From Caryophanales bacterium UBA3835 (GTDB lineage Bacteria > Bacillota_I > Bacilli_A > RFN20 > CAG-826): 13,215 bases of DNA. The notes beneath the pieces are model-generated. The model was not told the origin of the DNA. It saw only the letters and a list, made by a program, of their open reading frames with translations, and searched no databases. Positions 1 through 6,503 of the stretch are shown here, piece after piece. Each line of letters begins with the position of its first letter. The stretch's first letter is position 1. The translations under genes were made by a program, and so were the position numbers. Location: positions 1 through 13,215 of the forward strand of contig DGHZ01000019.1 of the NCBI GenBank assembly GCA_002392945.1. The letters run 5' to 3'.

Positions 1-327
1 CATGATATGGATGCAGCCTATAAAGACGCTGATGTCGTCTTCCCTAAGAACTGGGGTAGCTGGGTTACTAACCAATCCACAACCGTCGTTGATGATGCTT
101 TACTTGCGTTAAAAGCTTGGAAATGTACACCAGACAAGATGAAGCTTGCTAAACCAACTTGTAGATATATGCACGCTCTTCCAGCTGATAGAGTTAACGA
201 AGTCGTTGATGAAGTTATTGATGGACCACAATCTGTTGTTTATGAAGAAGCAGAAAATAGAATCCACACTGCTAAGGCAGTTATGGCTTTATTTGTCCAC
301 GACAAATTACCTTCCGATAGAAGATAG
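1..327 (+). CDS. Ornithine/knotted-type carbamoyltransferase, C-terminal part (5' end outside window)
   Basis: The frame is open from base 1 (His-Asp-Met-Asp-Ala...), so the gene starts upstream and only the last 108 residues are visible. They belong to the second (amino-acid-binding) domain of the aspartate/ornithine carbamoyltransferase family, which transfers carbamoyl phosphate to an amine such as ornithine. Seen directly: MHALPADR, matching the family HCLPxxR loop but with Ala in place of the usual Cys, followed by EVVDEVIDGPQSVVYEEAENR, the usual carbamoyltransferase C-terminal helix region. The stretch DADVVFPKNWGSW resembles the knotted acetyl-/succinyl-ornithine and YgeW enzymes more than classical ArgF, while the LPADR...EVIDGPQSVV part resembles ArgF-type enzymes. 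Substrate is therefore uncertain. A membrane protein follows after 27 bases, probably co-transcribed. Family assignment is solid; exact enzyme is not. Confidence 0.82.
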   Translation, partial: HDMDAAYKDADVVFPKNWGSWVTNQSTTVVDDALLALKAWKCTPDKMKLAKPTCRYMHALPADRVNEVVDEVIDGPQSVVYEEAENRIHTAKAVMALFVHDKLPSDRR

Positions 328-354
328 TATTAACTAAGGAGAAAATTTTCAAAA

Positions 355-987
355 GTGAAAGATTTAAAGAAAATCATGGGAGTTGTTTTAACTTCCTTAG
401 CAATCGTATTTGGCATCTTTGTAATGATCGACGAATATAGATTATTCCAAGCATTAGGCGATTTATCTTTTGCAAATAGATATCTTGCTGGTTCGTCAGT
501 CACTGTTATCTTGTACTTATTAATCAACATTTTATTGCTCGTTGTTCCTATCATTAACTTATTCTTGGTTATTTTTGATAAGAGACCTCCATATAAAGCT
601 ATTGTCAATTGTGCAATTGTCATCGTTGCTAAATTCTTATTTGTTATCTTTGCTGATGTCATTTTTATGCTTATCGTTGGTTCAAGTGGAGAAGCTTGGA
701 AGGAATACTTCTTCGGTGAAGGCTTAGGCATTGTTAGAGTCTTAGTCTTCGGTGCTGGATTATTATTTGTTGAACTCTCTGGATCTAAATCCTTTGAAGG
801 CAAAATTGCTAGAGCAGTCTTAATCACTATAGGCGCTGGCTTAACCGTATTTGGTTTAATCTTCTACTATGCAAAAGGTACCGAAATGAATGCCTTACAA
901 GTTTTAGGATTAATCAGTGCTCTTGCATGTTTTGGTGGATTAGTTGTTTATTCATTCTTACCACAAACAAGAGAATATCAAGCCTAA
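355..987 (+). CDS. Six-helix integral membrane protein of unknown function
   Basis: This 210-residue protein is almost entirely hydrophobic, with likely membrane helices near residues 8-26, 48-75, 83-109, 124-143, 152-171 and 180-202. There is no signal peptide cleavage motif and no conserved catalytic motif that I recognise. The start chosen is GTG at 355, preceded by AAGGAG at 336-341 with a rather long 13-base spacer. An internal ATG at 376 would remove seven residues but has no ribosome site. It lies 27 bases after the carbamoyltransferase with no terminator between them, so the two probably share a transcript that ends at the hairpin at 1011. A carrier for the substrate or product of the carbamoyltransferase would fit the pairing, but nothing in the sequence proves it. 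No family identified. Confidence 0.8.
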   Translation: MKDLKKIMGVVLTSLAIVFGIFVMIDEYRLFQALGDLSFANRYLAGSSVTVILYLLINILLLVVPIINLFLVIFDKRPPYKAIVNCAIVIVAKFLFVIFADVIFMLIVGSSGEAWKEYFFGEGLGIVRVLVFGAGLLFVELSGSKSFEGKIARAVLITIGAGLTVFGLIFYYAKGTEMNALQVLGLISALACFGGLVVYSFLPQTREYQA

Positions 988-1010
988 TTTGTTTAGTTAA
1001 CGAACGTAAC

Positions 1011-1041
1011 AAAACTGGTGGAGCAATCCATCAGTTTTTTT
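1011..1041 (+). terminator. Intrinsic terminator of the carbamoyltransferase/membrane-protein operon
   Basis: CTGGTGG at 1015-1021 pairs with CCATCAG at 1028-1034 (one G-T pair), extended by AAAA against TTTT and followed by a run of seven T. It sits 24 bases after the stop codon at 987. Confidence 0.85.
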
Positions 1042-1066
1042 ACACATTTAAAAATGTGCAAAAATA

Positions 1067-1140
1067 TATCCAACTATATTTATATAATATATTTCTATTA
1101 ATTAATACTTTGTATCAACTAATATAAATATAATTGGATA
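1067..1140. repeat. Large AT-rich imperfect inverted repeat (19-bp arms)
   Basis: The left arm at 1067-1085 (TATCCAACTATATTTATAT) and the right arm at 1122-1140 (ATATAAATATAATTGGATA) are reverse complements at 18 of 19 positions, with 36 bases between them. The motif AAAAATGTG also occurs just outside each arm, at about 1050 and 1140, as a short direct repeat. The block sits between a terminator and an orphan gene. It could be a cruciform or hairpin RNA, a regulatory element, or the remains of a very small non-autonomous mobile element. No transposase or clear target duplication is visible. Confidence 0.6.
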
Positions 1141-1201
1141 AAAATGTGGACAAAAGTTTTGATTGAAATTAGTTATTTTTCTTCATATTATTTGGCTAGT
1201 T

Positions 1202-1588
1202 ATGACAAGACGAAAACCAAATATTTACGATCCAACTTTACTAATTGAGGCGATTAAGAAATGGCCTAATCCTATGTTTGATAAAAAGCATGATCTTTAT
1301 ATTTATGTAGAGGGTAACGCTAGGAGTAATCAAACTAGAATAGACCATATTGTGGAGTATGGTCACGATTTAAAAGTTAGAGACTTAGAATTAATACCAG
1401 AAGGGATTAAACATTACTTTGCCTACAAGAAAGATCCTGTATATAAGAACACGTTTAATTACTACATAAAAAGAAAAGGGTTAGACAAAGGATTTATTAA
1501 AGTTTCAATAAGAATAAGCGATAACGATCCACATTATGCATGGGTAAAGACAATATTCATTTCTTATAAAATAAAAGAATTGCCATAA
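1202..1588 (+). CDS. Small orphan protein, possible BECR-fold (barnase/EndoU/colicin/RelE-like) nuclease
   Basis: This 128-residue basic, soluble protein begins MTRRKPNIYDP. I start it at ATG 1202; a TTG at 1163 would add 13 hydrophobic residues. Neither start has a good Shine-Dalgarno site. The C-terminal half has a pattern reminiscent of the phage-type BECR nuclease-like families: TRIDHI around residues 45-50 with a candidate catalytic His49, a predicted strand with IKVSIRI near residues 99-105, and a final AWVKTIFISYKIK strand (residues 113-125) with Thr117. That resemblance is from memory of the fold and is weak. No antitoxin-like partner gene lies beside it. The gene stands alone between the inverted repeat at 1067 and the small RNA promoter at 1580, and the promoter overlaps its last codons. 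Confidence 0.7.
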   Translation: MTRRKPNIYDPTLLIEAIKKWPNPMFDKKHDLYIYVEGNARSNQTRIDHIVEYGHDLKVRDLELIPEGIKHYFAYKKDPVYKNTFNYYIKRKGLDKGFIKVSIRISDNDPHYAWVKTIFISYKIKELP

Positions 1589-1607
1589 CGATTATATTTG
1601 TTATAAT
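1580..1607 (+). promoter_or_regulatory. Strong sigma-A-type promoter for the structured RNA
   Basis: TTGCCA at 1580-1585 and a perfect TATAAT at 1602-1607 are separated by 16 bases. Transcription would begin near 1613-1615, exactly at the CGTCAG that forms the closing stem of the downstream RNA. The -35 box lies inside the last codons of the preceding gene. Confidence 0.8.
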
Positions 1608-1612
1608 AAAAT

Positions 1613-1735
1613 CGTCAGAGGTGGAGAACCAGTGTGCGACCACGACGCATTCCTTCGGGAATGGATGCAGCGATCCAGAATGTTAACTGCTCTGGCTGAC
1701 GAATAAGTATCTTCCAAATGGGAGATATTTTTATT
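1613..1735 (+). ncRNA. Unidentified structured small RNA with own promoter and terminator
   Basis: Bases 1613-1700 are about 56% GC by my count, in strong contrast to the surrounding AT-rich DNA. CGTCAG at 1613-1618 pairs perfectly with CTGACG at 1696-1701 to close the element. Inside, CATTCC at 1648-1653 pairs with GGAATG at 1658-1663 around a TTCG tetraloop closed by C-G. Other possible stems are GTGG 1621-1624 with CCAC 1640-1643, and GGAT 1663-1666 with ATCC 1673-1676, suggesting a multibranched fold. A consensus promoter lies directly upstream and an intrinsic terminator at 1708-1732, so the transcript would be about 120 nt. It lacks the SRP GGAA tetraloop and AGCAGC motif, is too short for 6S, tmRNA or RNase P, and shows no riboswitch consensus I recognise. 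A cis-acting leader of the nitroreductase at 1774 remains possible. Confidence 0.7.
1708..1732 (+). terminator. Intrinsic terminator of the structured RNA
   Basis: TATCTTCC at 1708-1715 pairs with GGGAGATA at 1720-1727 (one T-G pair) around an AAAT loop, followed by TTTTT. It could also act as a riboswitch expression platform for the gene at 1774. Confidence 0.8.
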
Positions 1736-1773
1736 TATATAAATAATGTACAATTGTAATGGAGGATTCATAT

Positions 1774-2286
1774 ATGTTAGATGTTATAAGAAATAGAAGA
1801 GCGTGCCGCTCATTCTCTAATAGAGAAGTAGAAGAAAGTAAAATTAAAGAAATCGTGGAGGCTGGTTTACTCGCTCCTAGTGGGATGAATAGACAAACTC
1901 CTATTATTATCGTCATCAAAGATAAAAAAACTAGAGATGAGTTGATGAAGCTCAATAGTAAGATTATGGGTAGAGACCTAGATCCATTTTATGGAGCACC
2001 TGTAGTTTTATTAGTGGCGGCCCATAAAGACGGATTATCGATTCATGATGGAGCGGCTACAATTGAAAATATGTTACTTGAGGCTACTAACCAAGGTTTA
2101 GTGTCTTGTTGGATCCACCGCGCTAAAGAAGAACTAGAACTAGACGAAGGTAGAAAGATTTTATCTTTCACTGGTTTAAATTTTGATGATTATATTGGTA
2201 TTGGCCACGTGATCATTGGCTATCCAAATGATGACTTTAAACCAACTCCAAAAATAATTAAGGAAAATCGAGTTTTTATAAAGTAA
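1774..2286 (+). CDS. Nitroreductase family FMN oxidoreductase
   Basis: This 170-residue cytoplasmic protein has the hallmarks of the nitroreductase fold, FMN-dependent enzymes that use NAD(P)H to reduce nitro, quinone or other electrophilic substrates, usually as dimers. Seen: the N-terminal FMN phosphate-binding segment NRRACRSF (residues 7-14), the AGLLAPSGMNRQ motif (30-41), the dimer helix segment DGAATIENMLLEATNQGLVSCW (92-113) and the late IGIGHVIIGYP strand (141-151). The length is typical of the short members of the family. ATG 1774 is chosen because GGAGG at 1761-1765 lies 8 bases upstream; the in-frame ATG at 1759 overlaps that ribosome site. A weak TACAAT at 1749-1754 could be a -10 box; otherwise transcription reads through the terminator at 1708. 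The physiological substrate cannot be told. Confidence 0.92.
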   Translation: MLDVIRNRRACRSFSNREVEESKIKEIVEAGLLAPSGMNRQTPIIIVIKDKKTRDELMKLNSKIMGRDLDPFYGAPVVLLVAAHKDGLSIHDGAATIENMLLEATNQGLVSCWIHRAKEELELDEGRKILSFTGLNFDDYIGIGHVIIGYPNDDFKPTPKIIKENRVFIK

Positions 2287-2317
2287 AATATTTTTGTTAA
2301 ATAGAGGTACATTTAAT

Positions 2318-3046
2318 ATGAAAGCAAAACTTTTATTTTTATCTAGTTTATTAGCTTTAACTGGCTGTGGCGGAGGAGATGCGATCGACGCTGTTGCTGC
2401 AGGAGATGAAGTAAGCGAATCAGTATTTGAACAAGCATTCTCACTCGATTCTATTTTGTTACATAGTAACTACCATGCTGAAGTTACTTATAATCAAACC
2501 GGATTACCAGAGTCTGCACATGTGACTTATGCTAGACAAATGGACTTCGCTAATAAAAAAATTAAAGTGTTATATAATCGTGTAAACGAACCTTACTATT
2601 TTGATTTCACAAGAAGTAATGGTTCCAATTCTTTTACGTTTGATTTATATTCACCACAAGTTGATAACGCTACCGTTCCATATACAGTGCATACTTATGA
2701 AAATGTTGAATTATCCAATGAATTTATGGGTATTAATAGTCTTCTAATTGCCACTGAAGGGGTCGGACTTACATTTATTTCTGGATTAGATTATTCTGAT
2801 TTCTCTTTTAGCGGTGGTGTTTATCAATTAAAAGAACCTATCAAACAAACTCAAGCAGGTGTTACTATGTACGCCGACGTTGTTAAAGTGTCCTTTAATG
2901 GAAACACTCCAAAAGATATTTATTTCCACACTTATGCTGATGTTCCTACAAGTGCAACTGAAACCACTAGAATGACCGCAGAAGCGCGTATTATCTTATC
3001 TCAATTTGGTCAAGTTTCTATTACACTTCCAGACGTAGTAGACTAA
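2318..3046 (+). CDS. Secreted lipoprotein of unknown function
   Basis: This 242-residue protein has a type II signal peptide: Lys at positions 2 and 4, a hydrophobic core, and the lipobox LTGC with Cys17 as the lipidated residue, followed by a short Gly-rich linker. It should be anchored on the outer face of the membrane. The rest is rich in Thr, Ser, Tyr and Phe with alternating strand-like patterns, suggesting a beta-rich domain; no family is recognised. ATG 2318 is preferred because AGAGGT at 2304-2309 lies upstream and the signal peptide begins there; the in-frame upstream TTG at 2294 has no ribosome site. It follows the nitroreductase by 31 bases and ends at the hairpin at 3061. A second lipoprotein of similar style lies at 5869; both may be members of one expanded class of secreted proteins. 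Confidence 0.85.
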   Translation: MKAKLLFLSSLLALTGCGGGDAIDAVAAGDEVSESVFEQAFSLDSILLHSNYHAEVTYNQTGLPESAHVTYARQMDFANKKIKVLYNRVNEPYYFDFTRSNGSNSFTFDLYSPQVDNATVPYTVHTYENVELSNEFMGINSLLIATEGVGLTFISGLDYSDFSFSGGVYQLKEPIKQTQAGVTMYADVVKVSFNGNTPKDIYFHTYADVPTSATETTRMTAEARIILSQFGQVSITLPDVVD

Positions 3047-3060
3047 TATAAATAAAATAG

Positions 3061-3082
3061 GGGGCTAAGGTTAGCCCCTTTT
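3061..3082 (+). terminator. Intrinsic terminator after the lipoprotein gene
   Basis: GGGGCTAA at 3061-3068 and TTAGCCCC at 3071-3078 form a perfect stem, opened to a loop of about six bases at the top, followed by TTTT. Confidence 0.88.
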
Positions 3083-3102
3083 ACTTATATAAGAGGATTT
3101 TT

Positions 3103-4227
3103 ATGTTTAATAAACACGATATTAAAAGAGATACATGTCAATTAAAAGGAAGACAAGCTAAAAAAGGCTATGACTGGTGGTGGCATTCTTTTACTGCCTA
3201 TAACAAGATAACTGGAGAAGCTAAACCATTTTATATTGAATTCTTTTTATGTAATCCAAAACTAGGTAGATTTCGCCCAGTATATGGACAGTTAAAAGAA
3301 AACCAAGAAAAAGGAATTAGACCATCATACTTGATGGTGAATGTTGGGACATGGGGAAAAAGCCACTGCCAACTACATAGATTTTTTGGTTGGAAACAAA
3401 TTCAAGTTAATTATAAAGCTCCTTTTATTGTTAAAGCAGAGGATTGCTTTTTAACAGAAACGGAAACGTATGGGGATGTTGATGTATCTCAAGAAGAAGC
3501 TAACGCTCATCCTGAATATATGTCAGATTTTGGACATATCAAATGGAACTTAAAAATTAGAAAAGATATTGCCTATAACGTGGGTTATGGAGCGTCCGCT
3601 TTATTTAGAAAACTACAATTATTTGAAATGTTCTGGCACGCTGAAGGAATGAAATCTTATTTTGAAGGATCGATTTTCTATAATGATGAAGAATATGTAG
3701 TAAGAAAAGAAGATTGCTATGGTTATAGTGATAAAAACTGGGGCAAAGATTTTACTTCTCCTTGGGTGTGGCTATCTTCTAATAATTTAGTAAATAAAAG
3801 AAGCGGAAGAAGATTATATAACTCTGTATTTGATATAGGTGGAGGTAGACCAAAAATTGGTTTTATTCCACTTAATAGGAAATTATTATCTGCTTTCTAT
3901 ATTGAAGGGAAAGAATATGAATTTAATTTCTCTAAATTCTGGACATTTACTCGAACTAAATTTGAATCTCATGAAACTAGTGAAGAGATTCTTTGGAGAG
4001 TAGAACAAAAAACCTGGAGAAAGAAAGTAGTGGTTGAAGTGTCATGTAAAAAAGAAGATATGTTACTTATTAACTATGAATCTCCTGACGGGAAGAAACG
4101 ACATAATCGATTATGGAATGGGGGAAATGGTAAGGGCACTATATATCTATATAAAGGCAAAAAACTCATCGAAGAGATTTGGGCGGAGAATATTGGCTGC
4201 GAATATGGAGAATATAACCGCAAATAG
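3103..4227 (+). CDS. Tocopherol cyclase family protein
   Basis: This 374-residue soluble protein matches the tocopherol cyclase family pattern as I know it from plant VTE1-type proteins: an N-terminal DWWWHSFTAYN segment (residues 24-34) and the signature YGYSDKNWGKDFTSPWVWL (206-224), where the plant family has a comparable EKNWG...FP..W.W motif. The fold is a paired lipocalin-like beta barrel that binds hydrophobic ligands. The protein is rich in Trp, Tyr and Phe throughout. AAGAGG at 3091-3096 serves ATG 3103. It lacks a signal peptide and membrane helices, so it should be cytoplasmic. No other tocopherol, carotenoid or quinone gene is visible nearby, so tocopherol synthesis is unlikely; binding or modification of another lipid is more plausible. 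It follows a terminator at 3061, so it needs read-through or a promoter I cannot see. Confidence 0.8.
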   Translation: MFNKHDIKRDTCQLKGRQAKKGYDWWWHSFTAYNKITGEAKPFYIEFFLCNPKLGRFRPVYGQLKENQEKGIRPSYLMVNVGTWGKSHCQLHRFFGWKQIQVNYKAPFIVKAEDCFLTETETYGDVDVSQEEANAHPEYMSDFGHIKWNLKIRKDIAYNVGYGASALFRKLQLFEMFWHAEGMKSYFEGSIFYNDEEYVVRKEDCYGYSDKNWGKDFTSPWVWLSSNNLVNKRSGRRLYNSVFDIGGGRPKIGFIPLNRKLLSAFYIEGKEYEFNFSKFWTFTRTKFESHETSEEILWRVEQKTWRKKVVVEVSCKKEDMLLINYESPDGKKRHNRLWNGGNGKGTIYLYKGKKLIEEIWAENIGCEYGEYNRK

Positions 4228-4229
4228 TT

Positions 4230-4243
4230 CTAACTTAAGTTAG
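4230..4243. repeat. Perfect 14-bp palindrome between tocopherol-cyclase-like and ROK genes
   Basis: CTAACTTAAGTTAG is its own reverse complement. It can form a five-base stem with a TTAA loop followed by TCTTTT, which would make a weak terminator, or it may be an operator for the downstream promoter. Confidence 0.5.
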
Positions 4244-4245
4244 TC

Positions 4246-4274
4246 TTTTATAAAAAAGTTAATTTGTCTATAAT
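4246..4274 (+). promoter_or_regulatory. Probable promoter of the ROK glucokinase gene
   Basis: A perfect TATAAT lies at 4269-4274, 21 bases before the start codon, with a poor -35 candidate TTTTAT at 4246-4251 spaced 17 bases. The 14-bp palindrome at 4230-4243 lies immediately upstream. Confidence 0.5.
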
Positions 4275-4295
4275 TTGTTATTGGAGTTAATTTAT

Positions 4296-5243
4296 ATGTT
4301 CGCAATTGGTATAGATATTGGTGGTACCTCAATAAAAGGTGCGATAGTTGATGATACTGGTAAAGTATTAACTAGATTCGCTATGGACGTTAATAAAGAT
4401 AGTAGCGGTGAAGCAGAAGTTAATAGATTTTGCGATGTCATGGCTAAAGCAATAAATGAATATGATAAATCCATAAAATTAGAAGGCATTGGCATTGGTA
4501 TGCCAGGTATCTTAGATATGGATAAAGGTGTAGTTATTACTTCCCCTAATCTACCTAAATGGAACGGTCTACAAATTTCTAAATTAATTTCTAATAGAAT
4601 GAATTTACCTGTTTATATCAATAACGACGCTAATGTCGCTACTTTAGGCGAAGCGCGATTTGGCAGTGGTAAAGAATATAAAAATCTAATCATGCTCACT
4701 TTAGGAACTGGTGTTGGTGGTGGAATTATCATCGATAACAAGTTATATGATGGCTATAAACATATGGGTGCCGAACTCGGTCATATGGTCATTAGAGTAA
4801 ACGGAGAAAAATGTGGCTGTGGAAGAAGAGGCTGCTTTGAAGCGTATGCTTCCGCAACTGCGTTAATTAGAGATACAAAAAAAGAAATGGACAAATGTCC
4901 TGATTCATTAATGCATGAAGTTGCTAGTGAAAACGGTAAAGTTAATGCGAAAGTGGTTTTTGAAGCTTCTAGAAGAGGGGATAAAGCCGCCATTAGAGTG
5001 ATGAAAAGATATGTCCGATATTTAGGTGAAGGAATTTTAAATTACTGCAATATCTTCCGCCCAGAAGCTGTGCTTCTTTCTGGAGGCGTCGCTAATGAAG
5101 GAGATTATCTATTAGATCAAGTTAGACATTATTTGAAAAATCATAAATATGGAATGAAAGGATCACCAAAAGTAGAATTAAAAGTTGCTTCTTTAGGTTA
5201 TGATTCTGGCAAAATAGGGGCAGCTTGTTTAGTTTTTGAATAA
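4296..5243 (+). CDS. ROK family glucokinase / sugar kinase
   Basis: This 315-residue protein is a ROK-family sugar kinase, most likely a glucokinase that makes glucose 6-phosphate from glucose and ATP in the cytoplasm. Visible motifs, in order: the phosphate-binding DIGGT at residues 7-11, GIGIGMPG at 64-71, NNDANVATLGEA at 109-120 with Asp111 as the presumed catalytic base, LGTGVGGG at 136-143, the sugar-binding Glu160 and His163, and the ROK zinc site CGCGRRGC at 173-180 (with His163). The length matches Bacillota glucokinases. ATG 4296 is chosen because TTGGAG at 4281-4286 precedes it and the DIGGT strand follows at once; the in-frame TTG at 4275 lies upstream of that ribosome site. There is no N-terminal DNA-binding domain, so it is an enzyme and not a ROK repressor. 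The next gene starts four bases after its stop. Confidence 0.94.
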   Translation: MFAIGIDIGGTSIKGAIVDDTGKVLTRFAMDVNKDSSGEAEVNRFCDVMAKAINEYDKSIKLEGIGIGMPGILDMDKGVVITSPNLPKWNGLQISKLISNRMNLPVYINNDANVATLGEARFGSGKEYKNLIMLTLGTGVGGGIIIDNKLYDGYKHMGAELGHMVIRVNGEKCGCGRRGCFEAYASATALIRDTKKEMDKCPDSLMHEVASENGKVNAKVVFEASRRGDKAAIRVMKRYVRYLGEGILNYCNIFRPEAVLLSGGVANEGDYLLDQVRHYLKNHKYGMKGSPKVELKVASLGYDSGKIGAACLVFE

Positions 5244-5247
5244 AATT

Positions 5248-5778
5248 ATGAAATATTATTTATTTATTAGATTATTTGTCTTAACAGTCTTTGCGGTTTT
5301 AATTGGTGTTTTTGCTCGTAACTTACTTGATTTACTTCACTATTTAGTGGGGGGAGTAATGCTTTTATATGGTTTAGAAGGACTTATATTCCCGCTATTA
5401 AAAGATAGAAAAAATATTTTAAAAGAATATCAAACATTTTTAGGAGTTATTGAATTACTTCTTGGTATTATCATGGTGACCACGATTAGAGATATGACTA
5501 CGATCTGTGTAATGTGGGGAACTTGGACAATTGTTAGAGAATCTTATGAATTATTTGAAACAAGTCATAAATTCATGAATAAATTTCCTGCAATCTTATC
5601 TTTTGTTTTATCAATTGTAGAAATAGTTTTCTCAGTATTATTAATCATTTCAGCTTACGAAGATTATGAACATCACGCTTTAACGCATATCTATTTATTG
5701 GTTCCTGAATTAATCATTAATGCGATCTCGCCAATTTTATATAATTTGTTTGAACATAAATTTCAAAAAATAGAATAG
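5248..5778 (+). CDS. HdeD/DUF308-like six-helix membrane protein
   Basis: This 176-residue protein has six predicted membrane helices, near residues 5-22, 30-52, 63-80, 85-103, 114-135 and 147-167, in a compact arrangement like the HdeD (DUF308) family, including a Gly-rich hairpin GVIELLLGIIMV (66-77). HdeD proteins are associated with acid and stress responses in some bacteria, but their mechanism is unknown. ATG 5248 begins four bases after the ROK kinase stop and has no Shine-Dalgarno site, so translation is probably coupled to the kinase. An in-frame TTG at 5236 overlaps the kinase end and is less likely. A basic loop RNKILK-type segment lies between helices 2 and 3. A related-looking membrane protein is encoded at 6581. 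Confidence 0.75.
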   Translation: MKYYLFIRLFVLTVFAVLIGVFARNLLDLLHYLVGGVMLLYGLEGLIFPLLKDRKNILKEYQTFLGVIELLLGIIMVTTIRDMTTICVMWGTWTIVRESYELFETSHKFMNKFPAILSFVLSIVEIVFSVLLIISAYEDYEHHALTHIYLLVPELIINAISPILYNLFEHKFQKIE

Positions 5779-5784
5779 TTATAT

Positions 5785-5814
5785 TTAACTTTTTCAAACA
5801 AGAAGTGCTATAAA
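5785..5814 (+). promoter_or_regulatory. Probable extended -10 promoter of the second lipoprotein gene
   Basis: TGC-TATAAA places an extended -10 with the hexamer at 5809-5814, and TTAACT at 5785-5790 (4 of 6 to consensus) lies 18 bases upstream. The leader would be about 48 bases. Confidence 0.5.
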
Positions 5815-5868
5815 TAATATGCTAAAAAATTTTCATAAATTAGATATATAAATAGGAGGAGAAAAATT

Positions 5869-6477
5869 ATGAAATATTCAAAATTATTCTTAGCCGCTGG
5901 TGCTTTACTTGCGTTAGCAAGCTGTGGTGGTTCTCAACCAGAAAGTGGTACAAAAGTTGATTATTCTAAATTTGTAGAAGAAGTCGAAAAAATAGAAAAA
6001 CATCAATACAAAACCGCTGCTGTTAAAGCAACTGGTTATGCTACAACACAAGGTCAAAAATTTGATTTTGACTATGATTTACATTTCGAATACAAATCTG
6101 ACGCTGAAACAGGTACTAGTAGCTTTGTTTGCACTGATAATATTGATGTAACTGATGGATTAAAAGTTTCAACTGTTGGTCAAATCACAGCTGATTTACA
6201 AGGTAATGTTGATGTTCTTATTCAAGAAGTCACTGATGAGCAAAAAAAGAATTTTGATTTCTACATCAATCCATTTAGAGTAGCAGGTTCCGTTTCTATT
6301 GAAAGCGAAAGTCCAATGGGTGGCACAATGAAGAATAATGTTACTCAAGACATAACATTTGATAAATATGGTTATATAAGTAAAGTTGATCGTAATGTTG
6401 TAAATGAAATATCAGTTGGTGGAGAAACTACTTCAAGTACAAGTGTTATTAAATACACTGTTACTTACGCCGATTAA
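5869..6477 (+). CDS. Small secreted lipoprotein of unknown function
   Basis: This 202-residue protein has a clear type II signal peptide: Lys2 and Lys5, a hydrophobic core, and lipobox LASC with Cys19 lipidated, followed by a Gly/Ser linker. The exported part is polar and Thr/Asp/Val-rich with many alternating patterns (for example FDFDYDLHFEYK at about residues 64-75), consistent with a mostly beta-strand domain. The start at ATG 5869 has a textbook ribosome site AGGAGGAG at 5854-5861, suggesting strong expression. It has its own promoter and terminator and is thus monocistronic. I do not recognise a family. It shares general design, though no obvious identity, with the lipoprotein at 2318. 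A role in binding a ligand at the cell surface is plausible but unproven. Confidence 0.88.
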   Translation: MKYSKLFLAAGALLALASCGGSQPESGTKVDYSKFVEEVEKIEKHQYKTAAVKATGYATTQGQKFDFDYDLHFEYKSDAETGTSSFVCTDNIDVTDGLKVSTVGQITADLQGNVDVLIQEVTDEQKKNFDFYINPFRVAGSVSIESESPMGGTMKNNVTQDITFDKYGYISKVDRNVVNEISVGGETTSSTSVIKYTVTYAD

Positions 6478-6503
6478 TCGGTGATGTAACTTTATTAACT
6501 ATA

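Noticed and set aside
330..827. Minus-strand open frame of 165 codons opposite the membrane protein at 355.
   Set aside because: It mirrors a gene with good ribosome site, hydrophobic pattern and terminator; its own composition is Lys/Thr/Pro-rich shadow coding.
1163..1201. TTG 1163 as start of the orphan protein, giving a hydrophobic N-terminal extension.
   Set aside because: No Shine-Dalgarno site and the added residues are too short and poorly formed for a signal peptide; ATG 1202 is the simpler choice, though its own ribosome site is also weak.
1621..1706. Two short overlapping reading frames inside the structured RNA (about 21 codons from GTG 1621 and 24 codons from GTG 1632).
   Set aside because: The local GC rise, paired stems and TTCG loop are explained better by RNA structure, and neither peptide resembles anything; the GAGGTGG upstream of the second is part of the stem region.
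1613..1735. SRP RNA, 6S RNA or a known riboswitch.
   Set aside because: The SRP GGAA loop with AGCAGC is absent, the length is wrong for 6S and the conserved cores of the common riboswitches that I can recall are not present.
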